Source of the DNA: Streptomyces himalayensis subsp. himalayensis
Lineage (GTDB): Bacteria; Actinomycetota; Actinomycetes; Streptomycetales; Streptomycetaceae
Length of the DNA stretch: 48,771 nucleotides
Reading direction: 5' to 3'
Assembly (NCBI RefSeq): GCF_013778455.1
Contig: NZ_JACEHE010000043.1
Coordinates: 1 to 48,771 of the forward strand
In this document: positions 7,717-15,631 of the stretch, piece by piece
Layout: each line of letters opens with the position of its first letter
Position numbering within the stretch: the first letter of the stretch is position 1
The notes under the pieces: model-generated
Databases searched by the model: none
What the model was told of the DNA's origin: nothing
Seen by the model: the letters and a program-made list of their open reading frames with translations, nothing else
Program-made: the position numbers and the translations under genes

Positions 7717-7990
7717 ACCGGCCCCCTCCGGTTCACCAGTTGTTCGGTCACGGCCTCTACACGCGCGGGTGCGCACCTATGCATCCATTCGGATCGCTCA
7801 GGATCCCGTCAAGCTGGATCGGGCCACCGGCGGGTTCTGTTATCCAGCCGGTACGCGCGCGTGGAGCGTTTGCACGCACAGTATCGGCTCGCTACCGGAT
7901 CGTTATCCTCAATTTCCCCTCAGATGTAATGCGCTGGCTTTACGCGGTTATTACTGTCCTCCCAACCGAGGAGGACGGAGCAAGAAGCCG
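7717..7990. promoter_or_regulatory. Divergent gluR / gluA control region
   Basis: The 274-bp gap between the two start codons is less GC-rich toward gluA (7890-7960) than its neighbours and must hold both promoters. It includes the gluR ribosome binding site (GGAGGG on the reverse strand) and GGAG before gluA. No exact operator could be assigned by eye. Confidence 0.6.
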
Positions 7991-8767
7991 ATGACCGAAG
8001 TATCGGTGGCCAAGGACGCCGCACCGGCGGCCGACGGACTGGTCGTGCTGAAGAACGTGAACAAGCACTTCGGCGCGCTGCATGTGCTCCAGGACATCGA
8101 CCTGACCGTCGCCCGTGGCGAGGTCGTCGTCGTGATCGGGCCCTCCGGATCCGGAAAGTCGACCCTGTGCCGCACCATCAACCGCCTGGAGACGATCGAC
8201 TCGGGTGACATAGCGATCGACGGACGGCCGCTGCCCCAGGAGGGCAGGGAGCTCGCGAGGCTGCGGGCCGACGTCGGCATGGTCTTCCAGTCCTTCAATC
8301 TCTTCGCGCACAAGACGGTCCTCGAGAACGTGATGCTGGGCCAGGTCAAGGTACGCAAGGCCGACAAGAAGGCCGCCGAGGAGAAGGCGCGCGCCCTGCT
8401 CGACCGCGTCGGCGTGGGCACCCAGGCCGACAAGTACCCCGCGCAGCTCTCCGGTGGCCAGCAGCAGCGCGTCGCGATCGCGCGGGCGCTGGCGATGGAC
8501 CCGAAGGTCATGCTCTTCGACGAGCCGACCTCGGCGCTCGACCCGGAGATGATCAACGAGGTGCTCGAGGTCATGCAGCAGCTCGCCCGGGACGGGATGA
8601 CGATGGTCGTCGTCACCCACGAGATGGGCTTCGCCCGGTCCGCGGCCAACCGCGTGGTCTTCATGGCCGACGGAAAGATCGTCGAACAGGCCACCCCGGA
8701 CCAGTTCTTCAGCAACCCGCGCAGTGACCGGGCCAAGGACTTCCTGTCGAAGATCCTGCACCACTGA
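7991..8767 (+). CDS. gluA: Glutamate ABC transporter ATP-binding protein
   Basis: A 258-residue polar amino acid ABC ATPase. Walker A GPSGSGKST is at 50-58, the Q-loop lies in VGMVFQSFNLF, the signature is LSGGQQQR, Walker B is VMLFDEP, and the switch histidine is in VVVTHEMGF. It energises import of glutamate by two copies on the cytoplasmic face of GluC/GluD. It is first in gluABCD, with gluB 55 bp downstream. Start ATG 7991 has GGAG upstream. Synteny with the S. coelicolor and Corynebacterium gluABCD operons and the GluR-GluK pair supports glutamate as substrate; other acidic amino acids cannot be excluded. Confidence 0.93.
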   Translation: MTEVSVAKDAAPAADGLVVLKNVNKHFGALHVLQDIDLTVARGEVVVVIGPSGSGKSTLCRTINRLETIDSGDIAIDGRPLPQEGRELARLRADVGMVFQSFNLFAHKTVLENVMLGQVKVRKADKKAAEEKARALLDRVGVGTQADKYPAQLSGGQQQRVAIARALAMDPKVMLFDEPTSALDPEMINEVLEVMQQLARDGMTMVVVTHEMGFARSAANRVVFMADGKIVEQATPDQFFSNPRSDRAKDFLSKILHH

Positions 8768-8822
8768 CGCACGGCCGACCCCCCGCGTCCCTTTTCATCT
8801 GCCGACTCAAAGGATGTTCACC

Positions 8823-9740
8823 ATGAAGCTCCGCAAGTCCGCCGCCGCCGCGGCCATCGCCGTCCTCGCGCTCACCGCCACCGCCTGCGGCGGCGAGTCC
8901 GGTACGGCGGGTGACAAGCCGAGTAACCCGGCCACCGGCTCGGACGCGCCGAAGCTCCCCACGTACACCGTGGCCAAGGACGTGAAGATCGACTCGCCGA
9001 CCCTCGAGCGCGCCCAGAAGGCGGGCAAGATCGTCTTCGGTGCCAAGAACGACCAGCCGTTCCTCGGCTTCGAGGACACCGACGGCACGCGCTCGGGCTT
9101 CGACATCGAGATCGCCAAGATGGTCGCGGCCGACCTCGGCTTCTCGGCCGACCAGATCGAGTTCAAGACGGTCGACTCCGGTGTCCGCGAGACCACCATC
9201 TCCAAGGGCGACGTCGACCTCTACGTCGGCACGTACACCATCAACGACGAGCGCAAGAAGCAGGTCGGCTTCGCGGGCCCGTACTTCCTGGCCGGCGCCG
9301 ACCTGCTCGTCCGCAAGGACGACACGGCGATCACGGGCCCGGACAGCCTCAAGGGCAAGAAGGTCTGCTCGATCGTCGGCTCGACTCCGCTGCAGGAGAT
9401 CAAGAAGCCGAAGTACGGCGCCGAGACCGTCGAGCTCGCCAAGTACTCCGAGTGCGTCCAGCAGCTGCTGAACAACGAGGTCGACGCGGTCACCACGGAC
9501 GACGCGATCCTCAAGGGCTACGCCGCTCAGCGCCCCGAGAAGCTGAAGGTCGTGGGCAAGCCGTTCACCGAGGAGCCGTACGGCGTCGGCATGGCGAAGG
9601 ACGACAAGGCCCTGCGCGACGCGGTCAACGACGCGCTCGAGGCGCACCAGGAGAACGGCGACTACAAGAAGGCGTACGACGCGACGCTCGGCCTGTCCGG
9701 CTCCGAGTACACCGAGCCGCCGGCCATCGAGCGCTACTGA
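8823..9740 (+). CDS. gluB: Glutamate ABC transporter substrate-binding lipoprotein
   Basis: A 305-residue family 3 extracellular binding protein. The signal peptide MKLRKSAAAAAIAVLAL ends in the lipobox TATAC with lipidated C22. The mature part has the family pattern KIVFGAKNDQPFLGFED, RSGFDIEIAKMVAADLGF and KGKKVCSIVGSTPLQEI. The start ATG 8823 has AAAGGA eight bases upstream; an in-frame ATG at 8814 lies inside that site and is less likely. It delivers substrate to GluCD. Two hairpins follow the stop, before gluC. Confidence 0.93.
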   Translation: MKLRKSAAAAAIAVLALTATACGGESGTAGDKPSNPATGSDAPKLPTYTVAKDVKIDSPTLERAQKAGKIVFGAKNDQPFLGFEDTDGTRSGFDIEIAKMVAADLGFSADQIEFKTVDSGVRETTISKGDVDLYVGTYTINDERKKQVGFAGPYFLAGADLLVRKDDTAITGPDSLKGKKVCSIVGSTPLQEIKKPKYGAETVELAKYSECVQQLLNNEVDAVTTDDAILKGYAAQRPEKLKVVGKPFTEEPYGVGMAKDDKALRDAVNDALEAHQENGDYKKAYDATLGLSGSEYTEPPAIERY

Positions 9741-9745
9741 TCCGC

Positions 9746-9803
9746 GGGCCTGAGAGGCCCTGAAGCGCCACGGAGTGGGCCGCGGGCCGATCATCCCGCG
9801 GCC
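9746..9803 (+). promoter_or_regulatory. Two intercistronic hairpins between gluB and gluC
   Basis: GGGCCT-GAG-AGGCCC (9746-9760) lies six bases after the gluB stop. A perfect 9-bp stem GGCCGCGGG / CCCGCGGCC (9778-9786 with 9795-9803, 8-base loop) follows. No T-run follows either, so they look like partial terminators or 3-prime stabilisers that let the binding protein be made in excess over the permeases. Confidence 0.6.
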
Positions 9804-9953
9804 TCCCCAGTGCCCTGAGGCCCTGGGAGGTGCCCCACCTCGCGCACTGTCTGATCCTTCGGCAGTGAACCGCCCGTCCCGTACGCACCACCGCCGGTGT
9901 GTACGGGGCGCGGTCCCCTCTGCCCGTCCGCTGCCGCCCACGAGGACTATCCC

Positions 9954-10601
9954 GTGAACGTACTGCTCGACCATCTCCCGGAGTTCCGCGAGGGGTTCAT
10001 AGGCACCGTCCTGCTGACCCTGGCCAGCGGACTCCTCGCGATGGTGCTGGGTGTCGTCATAGCCGGTTTCCGGGTCTCGCCCATCGCCCCGCTCCGGTTC
10101 TTCGGCACCGCCTGGGTCACGCTGTTCCGCAACACCCCGCTGACCCTGCTCTTCCTGGTCGCCTGGTTCGTCGTCCCGGTGATCTTCGCCCCGGGCCTCA
10201 ACCCGTGGACCAAGGCGCTGCTGGCGCTCGGCTTCTACACCTCGGCCTTCGTCTGTGAGGCCGTCCGCTCCGGCATCAACACGGTGCCGCTCGGCCAGGC
10301 CGAGGCCGCCAGGTCCATCGGCATGACCTTCTTCCAGACGCTGCGGCTGATCGTCCTGCCGCAGGCCACCCGCACCGTGATCCCACCGCTCAGCTCGATC
10401 TTCATCGCACTGACCAAGAACTCTGCGATCGCGGGCGCGTTCAGCGTCACCGAGCTGTTCGGGGTGCAGAAGCTGCTCAGCGACAAGGGCTTCGCCATCG
10501 CCTGGATCTTCCTCTGGGTGGCCATCGGCTACCTGGTCATCACCTTCACCATCAGCGGTCTCTTCCGGCTGCTCGAGCGGCGCATGGGGGTCGCACGATG
10601 A
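9954..10601 (+). CDS. gluC: Glutamate ABC transporter permease GluC
   Basis: A 215-residue HisM-type permease with five predicted membrane helices. The cytoplasmic EAA loop reads GQAEAARSIGMTFFQTLRLIVLPQA. The start is GTG 9954 with CGAGGA upstream. The gene lies 213 bp after gluB with two hairpins in the gap, and its end overlaps gluD by ATGA, so the two permeases are translationally coupled. GluC and GluD form the membrane channel. Confidence 0.92.
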   Translation: MNVLLDHLPEFREGFIGTVLLTLASGLLAMVLGVVIAGFRVSPIAPLRFFGTAWVTLFRNTPLTLLFLVAWFVVPVIFAPGLNPWTKALLALGFYTSAFVCEAVRSGINTVPLGQAEAARSIGMTFFQTLRLIVLPQATRTVIPPLSSIFIALTKNSAIAGAFSVTELFGVQKLLSDKGFAIAWIFLWVAIGYLVITFTISGLFRLLERRMGVAR

Positions 10602-11668
10602 GTTCGAGCGTCCTGTACGACGCCCCGGGCCCCAAGGCCCGCGTCCGCAACATCGTCTTCACCGTCGTCGGTTCGGCGGCCGTTCTCGGCCTGATCGTCT
10701 TCGCGATCTACCGGCTGAACGTCAAGGGCGTGCTCGAGCCCGAGGTGTGGAACATCTTCAACAACGCCGGCGTGCGGGCGAACATCCGCGACGGTGTGCT
10801 GAGCACCCTGAAGGTCTTCGCGCTCGCCGGAGTGCTGTCACTCGTGCTCGGCCTGCTGCTGGCCGTCGCCCGGCTCTCGGACCACAAGCCCGTCAGCTTG
10901 CTGGCGACCGGCTTCATCGAGCTCTTCCGTGCCGTCCCGCTGCTGATCACGATCTACGCCCTGTGGGTGGTCTTCCTCAGCTACAAGGACGACCTGGGCG
11001 TCGTCGGCGAGAACACCGCCTTCTGGGCCCTCGTCATCGGTCTGACGGTCTACAACGGCTGTGTGCAGGCGGAGGTCCTGAGGGCCGGCATCAACGCCGT
11101 CCCCCGCGGACAGGTCGAGGCCGCGTACGCCCTGGGTCTGCGCAAGACCCAGGTGATGACGATGCTCCTGGTGCCCCAGGCCGTCCGGTCGATGCTCCCG
11201 ACGATGATCAGCCAGCTCGTGGTGACCCTGAAGGACACCTCCCTCGGCTACATCATCACGTACGCGGAACTGCTCTACGCGGCCCGGACGATGGCGAACA
11301 ACATCATCGTCAACGGCGAGAACCCGATCACCGCGGTCGTCATCGTCGTCGGCGCCATCTACATCGCGCTGTGCCTCGCCCTGTCCTCGCTCGCCACCTG
11401 GATCGAGAAGCGCGGGCGCCGGGCCAAGACCGGTATCGCGGTGGCCGCGGCCGCCGAGCCGGCGGAGGCGCCCGGCGTGCTGGACGCCTCGGAAGGCCCG
11501 TTGGGCCCGGTGGCCGCCGCTCCGGAGGCCCCCGGTGTGCCGGTTGCGCCGGCCGACGAGGTCGCTGGTTCCGCTGCCGGCGGTCAGGCGGACCCGCGAG
11601 ACGGCGATGAGTCCGACGGGCCGGATGCTCCAGGTGGGCCCGGTGGGCCGGACCTCGGCAAGAAGTGA
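10598..11668 (+). CDS. gluD: Glutamate ABC transporter permease GluD with long C-terminal tail
   Basis: A 356-residue permease. Membrane helices span about 20-265, and the EAA loop reads RGQVEAAYALGLRKTQVMTMLLVPQA. Residues about 278-356 form a cytoplasmic tail very rich in Ala, Pro, Gly and Asp, ending GGPDLGKK. The permease core needs no such tail, and it is probably disordered. The start ATG overlaps the gluC stop (ATGA). A strong terminator follows 75 bp downstream. Confidence 0.92.
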   Translation: MSSSVLYDAPGPKARVRNIVFTVVGSAAVLGLIVFAIYRLNVKGVLEPEVWNIFNNAGVRANIRDGVLSTLKVFALAGVLSLVLGLLLAVARLSDHKPVSLLATGFIELFRAVPLLITIYALWVVFLSYKDDLGVVGENTAFWALVIGLTVYNGCVQAEVLRAGINAVPRGQVEAAYALGLRKTQVMTMLLVPQAVRSMLPTMISQLVVTLKDTSLGYIITYAELLYAARTMANNIIVNGENPITAVVIVVGAIYIALCLALSSLATWIEKRGRRAKTGIAVAAAAEPAEAPGVLDASEGPLGPVAAAPEAPGVPVAPADEVAGSAAGGQADPRDGDESDGPDAPGGPGGPDLGKK

Positions 11669-11743
11669 TCCGCTCGGCATCGGAACACATCGAACACATC
11701 AAAACCGAGCGGCTCGGCACAGGACCTGACGAGTCGTGAGCAA

Positions 11744-11777
11744 ACGGAGGCAGTGGCGTGATCGCCACTGCCTCCGT
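11744..11777 (+). terminator. Terminator of gluABCD
   Basis: A perfect 15-bp stem (11744-11758 with 11763-11777) around the four-base loop TGAT, 75 bp after the gluD stop. It has no T-run, as is common in Streptomyces. Confidence 0.88.
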
Positions 11778-11902
11778 CACTTGACGCAAGCACCGGCAAT
11801 GGGTTGCATACGTTCTGTGACCGCGCACCCCGCTCCAACTGCCAGTTTTCTTACGATGCCCAGGGCTTCCCGCCAGGCTCCCGGGGCAGGGGGCGCCGCG
11901 CC

Positions 11903-13498
11903 GTGGACCCGGTGATCGTCGTCGGGGCGGGACCCGTCGGGCTGACGCTCGCCCTGGCCCTCGCGCGTCACGAGGTCCCCAGCGTCGTACTGGACGAAGG
12001 GCCCGGCAAGGACGAGCCGAGGGCCGCGCGGACGGTCGTTCTGCGTGAGGACATCGCCGATCTCGTGGAGCGGCTTGCCGGGGTCTCGTTCGCGGACACA
12101 GGCGCCCGCTGGTCCGGATGGCGGTCACTGCGGCGCAAGCAGGTGATGCGGCAGATCACCTTCGGTGCCGAGGATCCCGCCCCGCTGCATCTGGCACAGC
12201 ATGTGCTGACCTCGGCCCTGCGTGCCGCCATCGCCCGGGAGCCGCTCGTCAAGGTGGCGGTGGAGAACCGGCTCGACTCCCTCGAGCAGGAGACGGCGGG
12301 CGTGACGGCGCACACCAGGGGGCCCAAAGGCACCTGGTGGCGCGGGAGTTATCTGGTCGGCTGCGACGGGCCGCGGTCGACGGTGCGCAAGCTCGTCGAC
12401 ATCCGCTTCGCCGGACGCACGGCCGTCGAGCGGCATGCGGTCGCGGCGCTGCGTACGGAACTCCCGTGGCCTGGTGAGGCGTTGCTGCACCGGATGCCGC
12501 CGTGGCGGCTCGCGGGCAGCGAGGTGACCGCCCGGCCCCTCGCCGACGGCGCCTGGCGCCTGGACTGGCTGCTCCCCCAGGGCAACGAGCTGGTCACGCC
12601 CGAGTCCCTCGTGGCACGCATCCGGGAGACCCTCGCGGGCTGGCACAACGGCACCACTCCGGCATACGAACTGCTCGACACCGGCGTCCACACCGTGCAC
12701 CACCGCCTCGCGCGGCGGTGGCGGAACGGCCGCGTCTTCCTCGCCGGGGACGCCGCACATCTGCTCGGTGCGCTCGGCACGCAGGGCGTGGACGAGGGGC
12801 TGCGGGACGCGGACAACCTGGCCTGGAAGCTGGCGCTGGCCTGGCACCACGGGCCGCACGAGGCGCTCCTGAACAGCTACCAGACCGAGCGGCGCGCCGT
12901 CGTCGCCGCCCGGCTGCGCGCCGCCGACCAGTCGCTGCCGATACTGCGCGGCGGCGGAGGCCTGCGCGCCCATCTGCCGGGGACGGCGCGCGGCCACGAC
13001 ATACTGCTCACGGACGGTCACCTGGGCCGGGGCCCGCTGGGCGCGCCCGGATCGTATGCGGCCTCGCCACTGGCGCCCGCGCCCTCCGAGGCGGAGGTGA
13101 CGGTGGACACGGCTCCCGGCACGCCCGTGACCGATGTGCGCGCCACGGGGGAGGACGGCTCCTTCGTACGGCTGCGAGAGCGGCTCGGCCGCAACCGGCT
13201 CCTCGTCCTGCTTGTCGCACCCGGCACGGGCGTGTGGGAGCGGCGGCACTGGATGACGGCCGGAATCATGCCGCGCCTCGCCGCCGCGGTCACGGCACTG
13301 CCCCACTCGGCGGAACTCCTGGTCGCCGAAAACTACCCGGGCGCGTCCCCCCACACCGTCCTGCTGATCCGCCCCGACGGCCACCTGGTCACGGCACTGG
13401 GCGGAGTGCGGCCTGCGGAGCTATATGCGGCAGCCGAGGCGGCCTTGGGCGGGTCCGCGACGCCTGAGACCAACGGGGCGGCGGCTGGCCCGCGCTGA
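11903..13498 (+). CDS. FAD-dependent aromatic-type monooxygenase with thioredoxin-like C-terminus
   Basis: A 531-residue class A flavin monooxygenase. The FAD-binding VVGAGPVGL (GxGxxG) starts at residue 6, the DG motif GCDGPRSTVRK is at 153-163, and the GD motif RVFLAGDAAH is at 277-286. A C-terminal region (about 400-515) resembles the thioredoxin-like domain of phenol hydroxylase-type enzymes (LLVLLVAPGTGVW, HTVLLIRPDGHLV). Such enzymes hydroxylate aromatic or polyketide substrates with NAD(P)H and oxygen; the substrate is not readable here. I chose GTG 11903 because the FAD fold starts there; the frame is open upstream to 11804. It stands alone between the glu terminator and a repeat region. 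The syntenic S. coelicolor gene is, from memory, SCO5773. Confidence 0.85.
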   Translation: MDPVIVVGAGPVGLTLALALARHEVPSVVLDEGPGKDEPRAARTVVLREDIADLVERLAGVSFADTGARWSGWRSLRRKQVMRQITFGAEDPAPLHLAQHVLTSALRAAIAREPLVKVAVENRLDSLEQETAGVTAHTRGPKGTWWRGSYLVGCDGPRSTVRKLVDIRFAGRTAVERHAVAALRTELPWPGEALLHRMPPWRLAGSEVTARPLADGAWRLDWLLPQGNELVTPESLVARIRETLAGWHNGTTPAYELLDTGVHTVHHRLARRWRNGRVFLAGDAAHLLGALGTQGVDEGLRDADNLAWKLALAWHHGPHEALLNSYQTERRAVVAARLRAADQSLPILRGGGGLRAHLPGTARGHDILLTDGHLGRGPLGAPGSYAASPLAPAPSEAEVTVDTAPGTPVTDVRATGEDGSFVRLRERLGRNRLLVLLVAPGTGVWERRHWMTAGIMPRLAAAVTALPHSAELLVAENYPGASPHTVLLIRPDGHLVTALGGVRPAELYAAAEAALGGSATPETNGAAAGPR

Positions 13499-14150
13499 TG
13501 GGGCGGGGCGGGTGTGCGCAGATTGGCGGGGCGGGTGTGCGCAGATTGGCGGGGCGGGTGTGCGCAGATTGGCGGGGCGGGTGTGCGCTGATCGGCGGGG
13601 CCGGTGTGCGCTGATTGGCGGGGCGGCGCCCGCTGGCGAGGGAGTGGGGGGCACGGGCTGGCGCGGTGGGGGACCGGTCGGCGGTGGCTAGGCTGCCGCT
13701 GGCCGACGCCGGCGAGACGGTGGTGGGCCCAGCTGGCGGGGGGTGGGCCCGGCGCGCACTGACGTCACCGGCCCGGGCGCGCACTGACGAGGCCGTCACC
13801 GGCCCGGGCCCGCACCAGCGAGGCCTGGTCGCCCAGTGCTGGCAAGGCGGTGGCCGGCTCGCGCCGATGAGGCGGTGGCCGCCCGTACTGGCGAGGCTGC
13901 CGCTGGCCGACGCCGGCGACGCGATGGCCGGCGCACGTCGGCGAAGCGATGGCCGGCCGCGCCCGGAAGCCGCTGCCGGTCGGCGCTGGCGAAGCGATGG
14001 CCGGTCCGCGGTGGCCAGGCGGCGGTCGTCCCACGCCCGCGAGGCCGTGGCTGGCCTGCGTCGCCGAGGCCGTTGCGGGCCCGCGCCGGCGAGGCTGCCG
14101 TCGGTCGGCGCTCAGCTCGCCGTCACCGCGCGTCCACATAGTGACGTTGA
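13499..14150. repeat. Gene-free repeat region with five tandem 23-bp units
   Basis: Five 23-bp units GGCGGGGCGGGTGTGCGCAG+ATT start at 13502, 13525, 13548, 13571 and 13594; the first three are identical. Further on, a 26-base segment beginning AGGCTGCCGCTGGCCGACGC is repeated exactly at 13690-13715 and 13894-13919, with decayed relatives of GCGATGGCCGG between 13915 and 14000. Open frames run through on both strands but encode shifting G/A/R/P-rich low-complexity peptides. The 23-bp unit is not a multiple of three, so copies fall in different frames. I see no gene. Confidence 0.8.
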
Positions 14151-14151
14151 A

Positions 14152-14187
14152 TTGACCGCTCCCCTCCGTCATGGTCTACTCCGGAAC
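14152..14187 (+). promoter_or_regulatory. Promoter of the cysteine leader peptide and cysteine dioxygenase
   Basis: The -35 element TTGACC (14152-14157), a 17-base spacer and the -10 element TCTACT (14175-14180) place the transcript start at or next to the GTG of the leader peptide at 14188, so the leader ORF would be leaderless. Confidence 0.65.
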
Positions 14188-14274
14188 GTGACCGACACCG
14201 ATGTGCGCCTGTGGCGGAGGGTCCATATGGACCTCGTCCGCTATGCGGGCTGCATGTGTCGTCCGTCCTGCTGA
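14188..14274 (+). CDS. Cysteine-rich leader peptide (probable cysteine attenuator)
   Basis: A 28-residue ORF from GTG 14188 to TGA 14274, ending in VHMDLVRYAG followed by CMCRPSC: three cysteines in the last seven residues. The pattern H-(V/M)-D-L-x-R-x-A followed by cysteines is that of the short actinobacterial leader peptides found before sulfur metabolism genes, and cysteine-rich uORFs act by attenuation in mycobacteria. The promoter spacing predicts a leaderless start. It lies 73 bp before the start of cysteine dioxygenase. Expected role: ribosomes stall at the Cys codons when Cys-tRNA is scarce, tuning the downstream cysteine-degrading gene. No clear terminator/antiterminator pair was found by eye in the 73 bp. 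Confidence 0.75.
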   Translation: MTDTDVRLWRRVHMDLVRYAGCMCRPSC

Positions 14275-14347
14275 ATTCGCCCCCTCTCCCGCGCGCGCCG
14301 CTGATGCGTTGCCGCGCACCCCCGCGAACGCCACCAGGACGGTGCCT

Positions 14348-14959
14348 GTGTCTGTTCTCCCCTCTGTCTCTGCGGTACCTGCTGTACCTGCTGTACCTGC
14401 TGTCTCCACGCTCGCTTTGGACTCTGCTGCCGCAGCAGTCTCTCCGCATGCCGAAGCTCCCGCCCGGGTCCCCACGCAGGCGGACCTCCTCGACTTCGTA
14501 CGGCGCGTGGCCGCCGACGCCGAACTGATCGCCTCACTCCCCCTCGACCCCGAGGGGCGCACCTGGGTGCATCTCGAGGGCCCCGGCGGCAGCGAGGCCT
14601 GGCTGATCGGCTGGCCGCCGGGCACCGGCACCGGCTGGCACGACCACGCCGACTCGGTCGGCGCCTTCGTGACCGCGTCGGGCGAGCTCAAGGAGTACTC
14701 GCTCGCCACCCGGCTGCCCGCCGACGGATGGAAGTCCCTCGAACTCACCGACGGGGTGGACCGGGAGCGGCAGCTACCGGCCGGCCAGGGCCGTGCCTTC
14801 GGCCGCCACCACGTGCACGAAGTGCTCAACGAGTCCACCGACCGGCACGCGATCTCCGTCCACGCCTACTACCCGCCCCTTCCGCAGATCCGCCGCTACA
14901 GCCGTACGGGACAGGTTCTGCGTCTGGAGCACGTCGAGCGCCCGGAGGACTGGCAGTGA
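14348..14959 (+). CDS. Cysteine dioxygenase
   Basis: A 203-residue cupin enzyme that oxidises cysteine to cysteine sulfinate with O2 at a mononuclear Fe(II). The cupin metal motif GWHDHADSVGAF gives H98 and H100; the third histidine is in FGRHHVHEVLN (H154-H157), with SVHAYYPPL near the end. The start was chosen at GTG 14348, with AGGA eight bases upstream; GTG 14342 is possible, and the frame is open further up but overlaps the leader ORF. The N-terminus has three V-P-A repeats encoded by three 9-bp units, outside the catalytic fold. The stop overlaps the rhodanese start. Cysteine is probably both substrate and, through the leader peptide, regulator. Confidence 0.88.
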   Translation: MSVLPSVSAVPAVPAVPAVSTLALDSAAAAVSPHAEAPARVPTQADLLDFVRRVAADAELIASLPLDPEGRTWVHLEGPGGSEAWLIGWPPGTGTGWHDHADSVGAFVTASGELKEYSLATRLPADGWKSLELTDGVDRERQLPAGQGRAFGRHHVHEVLNESTDRHAISVHAYYPPLPQIRRYSRTGQVLRLEHVERPEDWQ

Positions 14960-15357
14960 GCGCACACATCCAAAAGCAGGTCGGAATCGACGAGTTGCTG
15001 GAGCGGGTCCGCGAGGGCTACGAGCGGATCGAGGCCCAGGATGCGTACGACGCCGCCCAGACGGGCGAGGCGCTGCTGGTCGACACCCGGTACGCGGCCC
15101 TGCGCGAGCGCGACGGGCTGATCCCCGGCGCCCTCGTCGTCGAGCGGAACGAACTGGAGTGGCGCCTGGACCCACAGGGCAGCCACCGCGCCCCCGAGGC
15201 CACGAGCCACGACCTGCGGATCGTGGTGATCTGCAACGAGGGCTACGCCTCGAGCCTGGCGGCTGCCTCCCTGCACCAGTTGGGCCTGCACCGGGCCACC
15301 GACCTGGTCGGCGGATTCCAGGCATGGAAGGCCGCAGGACTGCCGGTGACGTCGTAG
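14956..15357 (+). CDS. Rhodanese-like sulfurtransferase
   Basis: A 133-residue single-domain rhodanese. It has the family pattern ALLVDTRYAALRERDGLIPGAL, and the active loop CNEGYAS has catalytic C93. The GTG start at 14956 overlaps the TGA of cysteine dioxygenase (GTGA), so the two are translationally coupled. It probably handles sulfane sulfur or sulfite-derived products of cysteine breakdown (inference from coupling); persulfide or thiosulfate:acceptor transfer is the general activity. A hairpin terminator lies 59 bp downstream. Confidence 0.88.
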   Translation: MSAHIQKQVGIDELLERVREGYERIEAQDAYDAAQTGEALLVDTRYAALRERDGLIPGALVVERNELEWRLDPQGSHRAPEATSHDLRIVVICNEGYASSLAAASLHQLGLHRATDLVGGFQAWKAAGLPVTS

Positions 15358-15416
15358 GCACCCAGGCTTGCGTGGGCCGCCAGGCCCATTGCTTGCGTGG
15401 GGGTGAGCCTCAGGGT

Positions 15417-15445
15417 GGGTGCGCCTCTCTGTAAGGGGCGCACCC
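15417..15445 (+). terminator. Terminator after the cysteine dioxygenase-rhodanese operon
   Basis: A perfect 9-bp stem GGGTGCGCC / GGCGCACCC (15417-15425 with 15437-15445) with an 11-base loop, 59 bp after the rhodanese stop. Confidence 0.75.
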
Positions 15446-15461
15446 AATTGCGTACGGCCCC

Positions 15462-15590
15462 TTACTCCTTGGCGGTCGCCACCGTCACGGCGCGGACTCT
15501 GAGCGCAGCCCCCCGCAGCGAGGTGGCGACGAGGGCCAGCGCGCTGGCGGACAGTGCTGATGCCATACCGACGCGAGCCCTCCCGGTCAT
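15462..15590 (-). CDS. Possible small ORF downstream of recX
   Basis: A 42-residue frame from ATG 15590 to TAA 15462 on the reverse strand, with GGAGGCGAGG about 22-30 bases upstream and high G+C at third positions. It is rich in Ala, Val and Arg (ends RAVTVATAKE). It lies 41 bp after the recX stop in the same direction, so it could be a last cistron of recA-recX. I know no family for it. Equally it may be chance. Confidence 0.3.
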   Translation of the reverse strand: MTGRARVGMASALSASALALVATSLRGAALRVRAVTVATAKE

Positions 15591-15631
15591 CGGGGCTCCG
15601 CTGAGCCTCGCCTCCAGGGTGTCCGCTCGGT

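Noticed and set aside
7027..7776. Longer GluR starting at 7776
   Set aside because: The extra 20 residues lack similarity, and the ATG at 7716 has a perfect ribosome binding site just before the receiver domain.
5659..7929. A 756-codon plus-strand open frame
   Set aside because: It is antisense to gluK and gluR, has no recognisable domain and has His/Gly/Arg-rich composition typical of shadow frames.
13502..13616. CRISPR-like array of 23-bp repeats
   Set aside because: The repeats are directly adjacent with no spacers, and no cas genes are present.
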